Origin: a candidate division WWE3 bacterium
GTDB taxonomy: Bacteria > Patescibacteriota > WWE3 > UBA101185 > UBA10185
Length of the DNA: 38,613 nt
Assembly: GCA_945897985.1 (NCBI GenBank)
Contig: CAMDGN010000005.1
Location: forward strand, 1 to 38,613
Direction: 5' to 3'
The notes beneath the pieces are model-generated. The model made no database searches, was not told the DNA's origin, and saw only the letters and a list, made by a program, of their open reading frames with translations. The position numbers and the translations under genes were made by a program. This document shows, one piece after another, positions 32,260 to 38,613 of this stretch. Every line of letters starts with the position of its first letter. The first letter of the stretch is position 1.

Positions 32260-32901
32260 ATGATAGATTTCGACCTTTTAACAGAAATATCAAAGAATGT
32301 TCATAAACATTTGGGATCAAAGTCATTCCTTCAAGTAAATTCAACTGAGCTTGATTTGTTAAATCTTTTAAAAGAAACCGATCTTAAAATTAAAAATACA
32401 GAAGGATTCTATAATCTACTAGAGCAAAAAAGAATTTCAGATCTTAAATTTGCTTCATTTGATGCGGATCAAAAGAGAAGAGTACATTTTATAATTCACG
32501 CTCTTAATATGCTTGAAGAATCAATTAAAATTACTAAAGAAGATAGAAGTTTCAATAGTAACAAAAGAATGGTTCTTTACCTTAATTACCTTAGAACAGT
32601 TAAAATTCTTTCCAATTTTATGACTAAAGACGTAAAGAAAGAAACACTTCTGCTAATAAATCTAGCTATAGATTCCCTCTCTACTGACATTGTATTTTTA
32701 AAATCTTGGTTCTTACTTTTCAAAACACAAATATTAATTGATTTAGGTTATTTTACTGAAGCCACAGTTCTTCTTAACCTTGCTAAAAAAATGTATTTTG
32801 AAAATTACAGCGATTTTTTCTTCACCCTGCAATCTGACTACGGTAAGAATTACTGGGATGAAGTTTCGTTAAAGTTACAGCATGATTTGGAAAATAAGTA
32901 A
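32260..32901 (+). CDS. Helical hypothetical protein, 213 aa
   Basis: Not recognised. It is predicted all-helical and soluble, with leucine-rich amphipathic segments (ELDLLNLLKETDLKIK, ALNMLEESIKITKED, TVKILSNFM). The C-terminal part (LFKTQILIDLGYFTEATVLLNLAKKMYFE) resembles a tetratricopeptide-like helical pair, though no repeat is certain. TATAAT (32247-32252) ends 7 bases before the ATG. Its last 20 bases overlap the following glycosyltransferase gene, so the two are co-translated. Confidence 0.6.
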   Translation: MIDFDLLTEISKNVHKHLGSKSFLQVNSTELDLLNLLKETDLKIKNTEGFYNLLEQKRISDLKFASFDADQKRRVHFIIHALNMLEESIKITKEDRSFNSNKRMVLYLNYLRTVKILSNFMTKDVKKETLLLINLAIDSLSTDIVFLKSWFLLFKTQILIDLGYFTEATVLLNLAKKMYFENYSDFFFTLQSDYGKNYWDEVSLKLQHDLENK

Positions 32902-34042
32902 AACCCAAGCGCTTATAGCGTTACTTGTTATAGCTAGCCTTTATTTCAGAATTATTGAAATCAACAGGCCTCTGTGGTCCGATGAACTTATAACAACAAG
33001 AACCACCGATATAAATCCCCTACTTAACCCGCTTTACAATGGAATCTCAACCAACCTACCTCTGTTCTACTATTTAGTAAAAATTTTTGAAATTATAACT
33101 TTGGATGGAATTAATCTAAGATACTTAAACGTGTTAATTTATGTTATTACAATTTTATTTGTCTATAAAAAATATGAATACCTATCTCAAACCACTAAGT
33201 CGGTTTTACTTCTTTTTCTAGCCCTATCCCCGCTTCAAATTTATTACTCGATTGAATTAAGAACTTATGCCTTAGCTCAATTACTATTAATTATAAATTT
33301 CTACTACTTCCAAAAGAAAGATTTAAATATCTGGTTTTGGTTAACGGCCTACTTACTAACACTAACCCACTACTCTTGTTATGTGTACTTACTTGGAATT
33401 TTTATCTTCTATTTAATCACTAATAAATCAAATTGGAATTATATTTACAAATTTGTATTTCTTGGATTTTTTGGCCTAAGCCTTACTTATTTAATTTCTA
33501 AAAACCAAGGCTTCGCTGATTCTACAAGTACCAGCGTGTTAAGTAATAATTTTTCTAGATTTACATTAAATAATTTCATCGAAAACCTTCTAAGACTAAG
33601 GGAGGTTATCTCGGTATACTTTAATTTCGGTTTGCACTACTACCGTGTCGAAAATGAATTTCTATCATTAATTAAAAAACTAACTCAAATACTTACTAGC
33701 TTTTATATCGTATACATTTTTTACAATTATCGAAAAAATAAAGAAAAAATATTTAATGTGCTACTTATTGCCCTACTTATGAATTTGGCAATTTTATTAG
33801 ATCTAGCTGGAATTATGCCTTTTGGAGGAAGATATGTTTTCCCTTTTCACTTCTTCTTTTTAATACTTCTAGGTTATTGTTTTGAAGTCTTTGAAAAAAT
33901 CAGCAAATATTTAAGCTACACACTTATAACAATATTTCTACTTAGTTATCTATCCTATGATTACTGTCTTTCTGTAAGTTTAGATATTTTTAGAGGGAAC
34001 AATGATCCACAAGGATCTCTATATAAATCGTGTTTAAAATAA
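32882..34042 (+). CDS. GT-C membrane glycosyltransferase (GT39/PMT_2-like)
   Basis: 386 residues with about ten transmembrane helices. The first extracytoplasmic loop holds RPLWSDELITT, the acidic DE motif typical of PMT_2/ArnT-type transferases. The family's SPLQIYYSIELRTYALAQLL segment also appears. It should transfer a sugar from a polyprenyl-phosphate donor on the outer face of the membrane; the acceptor is unknown. It is a distant relative of the GT-C enzyme at 24887-26359. It overlaps the preceding helical gene by 20 bases. Confidence 0.82.
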   Translation: MIWKISKTQALIALLVIASLYFRIIEINRPLWSDELITTRTTDINPLLNPLYNGISTNLPLFYYLVKIFEIITLDGINLRYLNVLIYVITILFVYKKYEYLSQTTKSVLLLFLALSPLQIYYSIELRTYALAQLLLIINFYYFQKKDLNIWFWLTAYLLTLTHYSCYVYLLGIFIFYLITNKSNWNYIYKFVFLGFFGLSLTYLISKNQGFADSTSTSVLSNNFSRFTLNNFIENLLRLREVISVYFNFGLHYYRVENEFLSLIKKLTQILTSFYIVYIFYNYRKNKEKIFNVLLIALLMNLAILLDLAGIMPFGGRYVFPFHFFFLILLGYCFEVFEKISKYLSYTLITIFLLSYLSYDYCLSVSLDIFRGNNDPQGSLYKSCLK

Positions 34043-34046
34043 TTAT

Positions 34047-34121
34047 TGGTGAGGGCGGTGAGATTCGAACTCACGACAAACTGGTTAAGAGCCAGCTACT
34101 CTGCCACTGAGCTACGCCCCC
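34047..34121 (-). tRNA. tRNA-Lys (anticodon CTT), CCA encoded
   Basis: Acceptor GGGGGCG/CGCCCTC, D-stem GCTC/GAGT, anticodon arm GCTGG-CTCTTAA-CCAGT, T-arm GTGAG-TTCGAAT-CTCAC, discriminator A and CCA. Its first ten bases overlap the 3' end of the MFS gene, and its bases U8-A9-G10 form that gene's UAG stop. Confidence 0.95.
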
Positions 34122-35260
34122 TTATCGAATAAGCTATTATATCTCAATTTAGCCCCAATTTTAACTAAAACGTAAGCTGCAACCATCGTTACACCCATGT
34201 ACCAAATTGAAACACTGATATCCTGAGATTGTAAGGATAAACCTAAGAATAGGGCAAGAATCACATAGGGAAATTTATAAATAAAACTAAAGAATGAAAT
34301 AACCCCAGCTCGTTCCCCATCTGAGACTTTATTATTAATATATTTGAGAAAAAGCTGGTTTGAAAATATCACTAAAAACGAAAATACGAAAAATGTAACT
34401 ATTTCTAGTTGATTCCAAAAATAGGAAACTAAAAACAGGGCACAAAGACTAAGGTAGCCAAATCGAAGGGTTTTAAGTAAATCCCAATTTTTAGCTATAA
34501 GGTAATTAGAAAACCCCATCCCAAGTAAGCTACCCAAAATAATATAAATATAATTATTGGAAACATCAGAAAACTTGTCTAGAAGTACTAGCTTTAGAAA
34601 ACCGTAATCAAAAGCAAAACACACTGAAAGAAAAAAAAGTAAGTAGCTAATTGTTTTAAAATTTAGCGAATTAAGTAAGCTTAGATACCCTTTTTTGGCA
34701 TCTTCCGAAGAAGCAACTTTAGGTATATTTATAATAAGTACCGAAAACAAAAAGGCAAATAGATAATTAGCCGTCCACATAATATTAGGCAAATTATTAT
34801 TTATATTATAAAAGTATCCGCCAATCAAAAGCGAAATCAAATAAGAAAAAGTTGAGATCGAGGAAGCTTTAATTAAAACTTTATCATAGTCTTCCTTGGC
34901 TTGAACTGAAGCCTCATACCCAAAAGACTCAATAGTTCCTGAAAATAAAGCAACTCCCAATTGAAATATAATAAAACCAAGTCCGATTTGAAATCCGGTT
35001 GTAGCTAATGTAATAATTAAAGATCCTGCAAATTGAAATGCTTGGGATAGGGTTAAGGTTAGTTTACGTCCTAATTTATCCGAAATAATACCTGATGGAA
35101 ATTCAAACATAATACCTATAAAAAAAGCTAGGGAGTCTATTATTCCAACATCCTTTATCGTCATGAATTTTAACCAATAGAAAAGCCAGCTTGAAGTGAT
35201 AAACCAGAGATTATTGAATGAGGTTATAAAGTAATAAAGTTTTAAATTTGTAATTTTCAT
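34112..35260 (-). CDS. MFS transporter overlapping tRNAs at both ends
   Basis: 382 residues, about twelve transmembrane helices. The motif FEFPSGIISDKLGRK in the first cytoplasmic loop is the MFS motif A (GxxxDKxGRK). Substrate is unknown; efflux or drug-type MFS is likely. The ATG begins with the last A of the CCA end of tRNA-Arg (35260). AGAGG in the tRNA acceptor strand, four bases before the ATG, could act as the Shine-Dalgarno site. The last codons and the UAG stop lie inside tRNA-Lys. No later start codon would keep the first helix, so the ATG at 35260 is the best choice. Confidence 0.85.
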   Translation of the reverse strand: MKITNLKLYYFITSFNNLWFITSSWLFYWLKFMTIKDVGIIDSLAFFIGIMFEFPSGIISDKLGRKLTLTLSQAFQFAGSLIITLATTGFQIGLGFIIFQLGVALFSGTIESFGYEASVQAKEDYDKVLIKASSISTFSYLISLLIGGYFYNINNNLPNIMWTANYLFAFLFSVLIINIPKVASSEDAKKGYLSLLNSLNFKTISYLLFFLSVCFAFDYGFLKLVLLDKFSDVSNNYIYIILGSLLGMGFSNYLIAKNWDLLKTLRFGYLSLCALFLVSYFWNQLEIVTFFVFSFLVIFSNQLFLKYINNKVSDGERAGVISFFSFIYKFPYVILALFLGLSLQSQDISVSIWYMGVTMVAAYVLVKIGAKLRYNSLFDKGA

Positions 35261-35336
35261 GGCGCCTCTAGAGAGATTCGAACTCCCGACCCCTTCGTCC
35301 GAAGCGAAGTGCTCTAATCCGCTGAGCTATAGAGGC
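35260..35336 (-). tRNA. tRNA-Arg (anticodon TCG), CCA encoded
   Basis: Acceptor GCCTCTA/TAGAGGC, anticodon arm CTTCG-CTTCGGA-CGAAG, T-arm GGGAG-TTCGAAT-CTCTC, discriminator G and CCA (35260-35262). Its final A is also the first base of the MFS start codon. TATAAT on the minus strand (35353-35358) lies 16 bases upstream, next to the stop of the MacB-like permease gene. Confidence 0.95.
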
Positions 35337-35361
35337 AATAATTTATCAGATAATTATACTA

Positions 35362-36546
35362 TTATTCGTATCTTAATGCTTCTATCGGGTCTTTTTTAGC
35401 AGCTTTTAGGGCTGGGTAGGTTCCAAATAATATACCGACACAAGCTGAAAACAGAAAGGCTAATAAAACTGACCATAGGGGAACGGTTGCATCAAAGTTT
35501 GCGTAGGTTCTAATTAAAAAGGCAACCAAGATTCCAAGTCCGATTCCAATTGAGCCGCCTAAAACTGAAAGGGCTGTTGCTTCAATCAAAAATTGAATTG
35601 CAATGTTGTTTGGTGTCGCACCCACGGCTTTTCTAAGTCCAATTTCCCTAGTTCTTTCAGTAACTGTAACCAACATGATATTCATAATTCCAATTCCTCC
35701 TACCAAAAGTGAGATTGCCGCAATAGCCCCAATTCCTAAAGTTACAGTTGATAGGATGCTTGAAAAAGAATTAAGCAAATCTTTTTGAGATAGAACTGTA
35801 AATTCATCTTTATCTAAATCTCTATAAAGCGCGATTTCAATTCTCTTCATTGCAGAATCAACATTTTCAGAATCTAAAGCTTTCATGACAATACTTGAAT
35901 AATTTTTAATATTAAAAATTGATTTTGCTGTTGTATAAGGAATATATGCTCTATTATCAATAGAGCCTCCTTTTTCAGCAGCAACTCCAATAATTAAGAA
36001 AGTTTTATCCCCAATTTTAATATTTTTTCCAACCGGATCTTGATTAGAAAATAATTCATTCAAAATATTTGAGCCCAAAACAACTACTCTGCTATTTGAG
36101 GTTATATCAGCTCTAGTAAAGAACCTCCCACTATCTAATGTAAGGTTATAAGTTGAAAATCCATCCTCATCAAACGCGTTTACCACAGTGTAATAATTTT
36201 TGTTTTTATAAGATAATGTTTTTCCAATCTCAATATAGGGCGTAATCCCTGTAACAAAATCAGAAGAATAAGTTTCGATGAGTTTTACGTGTTTATCGTC
36301 AAGCTTATTTGAAGAAAAATTAGCACCTGGGTCACCTCTGAGATTTCTTTTTCCTGGGCTGACAAATAAAAGATTAGAACCTAGTGAGCTAAACTGTTTG
36401 GTTACATAATTTTGAATACCTTCACCAACTCCGATTAGGGTTATCACAGCGAAAACACCGATAATAATTCCGAGCATGGTTAAGAAAGTCCTAGTTTTAT
36501 TGGATAGCAGAGACCGGATTGCGCTTAGATATAATTCGTAAATCAT
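35362..36546 (-). CDS. MacB/FtsX-family ABC transporter permease
   Basis: 394 residues. One N-terminal transmembrane helix (TFLTMLGIIIGVFAVITLIGVGEG), a ~220-residue extracytoplasmic MacB-type domain (SNLLFVSPG...LDSGRFFT...VGKNIKIGDKTFLIIGV), then three helices of the FtsX domain (GIGIMNIMLVTVTERTREIGLRKAVGAT). This is the usual architecture of tripartite export permeases. Its start overlaps the ATPase gene stop (ATGA), so it is the third gene of the operon adaptor-ATPase-permease. Substrate could be a peptide, lipoprotein or drug. Confidence 0.92.
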   Translation of the reverse strand: MIYELYLSAIRSLLSNKTRTFLTMLGIIIGVFAVITLIGVGEGIQNYVTKQFSSLGSNLLFVSPGKRNLRGDPGANFSSNKLDDKHVKLIETYSSDFVTGITPYIEIGKTLSYKNKNYYTVVNAFDEDGFSTYNLTLDSGRFFTRADITSNSRVVVLGSNILNELFSNQDPVGKNIKIGDKTFLIIGVAAEKGGSIDNRAYIPYTTAKSIFNIKNYSSIVMKALDSENVDSAMKRIEIALYRDLDKDEFTVLSQKDLLNSFSSILSTVTLGIGAIAAISLLVGGIGIMNIMLVTVTERTREIGLRKAVGATPNNIAIQFLIEATALSVLGGSIGIGLGILVAFLIRTYANFDATVPLWSVLLAFLFSACVGILFGTYPALKAAKKDPIEALRYE

Positions 36547-37220
36547 TTGACGAACTCCCCGTCCTTAATAACAAAGACTTTATCGGCAATTTTAGCTAAG
36601 TCGTTATCATGAGTTACCAAGATTATAGTTTTTCCTAATTTATTTAGTTCAATAAACTTCTTTATAATTTCAGAACCTGTTTTGGAATCGAGATTACCAG
36701 TCGGTTCATCAGCTAGTATAATCGAAGGATCGTTAACTAGAGCTCTTGCAATTGCAACTCGTTGCCTTTGACCTCCAGAAAGTTCGTTAGATTTATTGTT
36801 TACTCTTTCTTGAAGATCAACAAGTTTGAGCATCTCCATAGCCTTTCTCTCCCAATTCTTCTTTGGGGTATTAGAGTACTGTAAAGGAAGCATTACATTT
36901 TCAAGAGTAGTGGCTCTTGATAAAAGGTTAAAGGCTTGAAACACAAAGCCTATCTCACTATTTCTAACTTTAGCTAAGTGCTCTTCGGGGTATTTGGAAA
37001 CATCTTTACCATTCAAGATTACCTGACCTGAAGTTGGAGTGTCAAGCAAACCTATAATGTGCATTAAAGTAGATTTGCCACTTCCCGATTTACCAACTAT
37101 AGAGATAAAATCTCCGGGATGGATATCAATTGAGACATTTTTCAATGCTTCAATTTTTTGACCGCCTATCTGATAAGACTTATTGATATTTTTAAGTGAG
37201 AGAATTGGTTCTACTGCCAT
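36543..37220 (-). CDS. MacB/LolD-type ABC transporter ATPase
   Basis: 225 residues, a stand-alone nucleotide-binding subunit. Walker A GKSGSGKST, Q-loop FQAFNLL, signature LSGGQRQRVAIARAL, Walker B ILADEPTGNLD, H-loop VTHD. It pairs with the adjacent permease to export a substrate with ATP hydrolysis. Its start overlaps the adaptor stop (TAATG at 37218-37222), and its stop overlaps the permease start. Confidence 0.95.
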   Translation of the reverse strand: MAVEPILSLKNINKSYQIGGQKIEALKNVSIDIHPGDFISIVGKSGSGKSTLMHIIGLLDTPTSGQVILNGKDVSKYPEEHLAKVRNSEIGFVFQAFNLLSRATTLENVMLPLQYSNTPKKNWERKAMEMLKLVDLQERVNNKSNELSGGQRQRVAIARALVNDPSIILADEPTGNLDSKTGSEIIKKFIELNKLGKTIILVTHDNDLAKIADKVFVIKDGEFVK

Positions 37221-38257
37221 TAGAATGTAACTGAGTTACCCTCTTGGACATTCTTTGCAGATGAATCAGGGATAACCACAAACTCAGGTAATTCAGTCTT
37301 AATTGAAGTTAGAGTATCCCCTTCAAGATTAACTTCGATAAATTTCTTTTGTAGTTTATTGGATGATGAAACTGTCCAAATATACTTCTTATCACCTTCG
37401 GAATAAATTGCATCAAAAGGAAGCGCTCGTACATTTTTTTCTTCACTAACAATAATACTTACATCCCCTGTCATTCCTTTTACAATCATGTCATTTTTAT
37501 TTTCAAGAGTAATTTTAAGTTTGAAGGTTTTAGTTGCGGAATCTTCATCAACATACGAAGGAACAGATTGAACTTTACCAATAAATTTGTCTTGAGGATA
37601 AGCATCAAGAATAATTTCTGTAGATTGATCAGGCTTTACAAACTTATAGTCTTCTTGATCTAAATCTGCTTGAAATTCCAAGATACCTAAATTAGATATT
37701 TTTATAACACTAGACGAAGTAGCAATTTCACCAATATCAAAAGGTTGTGAAGTAATTGTTCCATCAAAAGGAGCGTAAAGGTATGTTTTCTTTAAAGTCG
37801 CAAGAGAAGATTTATATGAATTATCATAAATTCTCAAGTCGTCGGTTAACTTATCAAAATTCAAGTTGTATTGAGAATCACCTCCAACCCTGCTGGTGTG
37901 GTTTTGATTTGCATCTAGGTAGATATCTCGTGTTTTTTGAGCACTATCCTTCTTTTTTCTAGCAGATTCAGCATCAAAATAGATGTCCTCATTAAAAACT
38001 TGAGCAACTAAATCGCCCTGCTTTACACTGTCTCCTTCTTTTTTGTAAATACTAACAATTTTTCCTGATATTGGAAAACCAACGGAAGCTTCAAGAGGAG
38101 ATTTAATATAGCCAGATGCTGAAACAGATCTAACAACATCAGCGGTTATGACTGAAACTTTTTTAGCTTTTACTGAAGAAGGAGCTGTAAATCTATAAAT
38201 AATAAATCCAATGAAAGTAACTGCTATAATTATGATAATTAATTTCTTAGTAGTCAT
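37220..38257 (-). CDS. MacA/HlyD-family periplasmic-adaptor-like protein
   Basis: 345 residues. One N-terminal anchor (LIIIIIAVTFIGFIIYRF), a biotinyl-lipoyl-like domain (VSASGYIKSPLEASVGFPISGKIVSIYKKEGDSVKQGDLVAQV), a helical hairpin (about 75-140), the second lipoyl half (YAPFDGTITSQPFDIGE) and a beta-barrel domain. Adaptors link an export permease to a partner outside the membrane. In an organism with a probable single membrane it would reach the cell surface. TAAAAT (minus strand, 38264-38269) ends exactly 6 bases before the ATG. It leads the three-gene operon. Confidence 0.9.
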   Translation of the reverse strand: MTTKKLIIIIIAVTFIGFIIYRFTAPSSVKAKKVSVITADVVRSVSASGYIKSPLEASVGFPISGKIVSIYKKEGDSVKQGDLVAQVFNEDIYFDAESARKKKDSAQKTRDIYLDANQNHTSRVGGDSQYNLNFDKLTDDLRIYDNSYKSSLATLKKTYLYAPFDGTITSQPFDIGEIATSSSVIKISNLGILEFQADLDQEDYKFVKPDQSTEIILDAYPQDKFIGKVQSVPSYVDEDSATKTFKLKITLENKNDMIVKGMTGDVSIIVSEEKNVRALPFDAIYSEGDKKYIWTVSSSNKLQKKFIEVNLEGDTLTSIKTELPEFVVIPDSSAKNVQEGNSVTF

Positions 38258-38271
38258 ACGGTAATTTTAAC

Positions 38272-38613
38272 ATGAATCAAAAAAATAACTATTTTAAAAA
38301 TCTATTTAAAACCGAACTTAACCGAGATTTATTCAAGATTATTTTAGTTTTATTTGTTTATATAATTATTATTTTTATATTTAAGTCAGGATATGATTAT
38401 CAAAGCGTTATTCCATTTAGAGAAAAAGAAGAAGTTGAGCCTGTAAATAAAATTACATATTTCTTAAATATAAATGGAAAGGAATATACACTAGATTTTG
38501 ACTCTAGAAAGAGCTTACTCTCAATTATTGAATCAATCTCGGACCTAAATGTTGATATTGTTAAGTTTTACGAAGGAAATAAAATTAAAACTATTAATAA
38601 TTCCTCTAGTGTC
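38272..38613 (+). CDS. Membrane-anchored protein, N-terminal part (runs off the window)
   Basis: 114 codons are present with no stop before the end of the window. Residues ~22-38 (IILVLFVYIIIIFIFK) form a membrane anchor. The part outside (about 66-114: TYFLNINGKEYTLDFDSRKSLLSIIESISDLNVDIVKFYEGNKI) resembles a small ubiquitin-like or DUF4430-type beta-grasp, but this is a weak impression. The ATG lies only 14 bases from the divergent start of the adaptor gene, so the two promoters must overlap. A TAATTT hexamer ends 4 bases before the ATG. Confidence 0.55.
   Translation, partial: MNQKNNYFKNLFKTELNRDLFKIILVLFVYIIIIFIFKSGYDYQSVIPFREKEEVEPVNKITYFLNINGKEYTLDFDSRKSLLSIIESISDLNVDIVKFYEGNKIKTINNSSSV

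Noticed and set aside
28440-34121. Reassigned genetic code (TGA as an amino acid)
   Set aside because: TGA ends several well-defined genes, such as the duplicated membrane protein (2087) and the MacB-type ATPase (36543), and no gene needs TGA read-through.
1-38613. CRISPR arrays, insertion sequences, prophage or integrase genes
   Set aside because: No regularly spaced repeats, transposase, integrase or phage structural gene was seen. The repeats at 12.9-13.6 kb are coding and irregular.

Overview
The window is a low-GC (roughly one-third G+C by eye), gene-dense bacterial chromosome segment. It has very short intergenic gaps, many overlapping genes and standard stop codons (TGA is used as stop). 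Small genes of unknown function, an ADP-forming acyl-CoA synthetase, 2-oxoacid:ferredoxin oxidoreductase, a DHH phosphoesterase, a TauE-cupredoxin fusion and GT-C glycosyltransferases together suggest a Candidate Phyla Radiation (Patescibacteria) bacterium, perhaps of the Dojkabacteria/Katanobacteria/Microgenomates type. TGA as stop argues against the Gracilibacteria/Absconditabacteria code. The assignment is inference from gene content, not from a marker gene.

Layout. 1-2.6 kb: end of an RRM RNA-binding protein, a small exported protein, an alpha/beta hydrolase, a candidate small RNA, a broken ABC-F gene and an internally duplicated membrane protein. 2.6-6.8 kb: OB-DHH phosphoesterase, TspO, GIY-YIG nuclease, TauE-cupredoxin transporter and trpS. 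6.8-12.4 kb (minus strand): an energy operon made of an acyl-CoA synthetase fused to a ferredoxin-NAD(P) reductase-like module, 2-oxoacid:ferredoxin oxidoreductase (gamma-alpha and beta) and a three-cysteine ferredoxin. It could convert a 2-oxoacid to an organic acid with ATP formation while passing electrons to NAD(P). 12.5-15.2 kb: two paralogous exported Thr/Pro-rich proteins carrying five copies of an apparently undescribed 'CWG' domain. 15.3-24 kb: hypothetical genes, an ABC-F ATPase, a DUF2207 membrane protein, GNAT, a stand-alone FNR, DUF4870, DsbB, a photolyase-related protein and a four-zinc-ribbon protein. 24.4-34 kb: MazG-like enzyme, two GT-C glycosyltransferases, DEAD-box helicase, a tRNA cluster, a HEREH (zincin-like) protein coupled to a P-type ATPase. 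34-38.6 kb: a transporter gene wedged between two tRNAs, a MacA/MacB-like export operon and the start of another membrane-anchored protein.

Two gene-expression styles are visible. Most operon-leading genes have a -10 hexamer ending only about 5-11 bases (most often 6) before the ATG and no Shine-Dalgarno site, so their mRNAs should be leaderless or nearly so. Five genes (starts at 520, 12528, 14315, 24332 and 26696) instead have a strong purine-rich ribosome-binding site and end in a GC-rich hairpin whose stem begins ATGG and ends CCAT. Four of the five also show TTGAC/TTGAA-type -35 boxes. Inside operons, stop/start overlaps of the form TAATG recur five times. Seven tRNA genes (Gln, Val, Phe, Gly, Leu, Lys, Arg) lie on the minus strand and all encode CCA.

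The most noteworthy points are the acyl-CoA synthetase-FNR fusion, the CWG-domain exported proteins, the tRNA-Arg/transporter/tRNA-Lys overlap in which tRNA bases supply the start and stop codons, the split between leaderless and Shine-Dalgarno cassette genes, and a candidate small RNA at about 1.7 kb.
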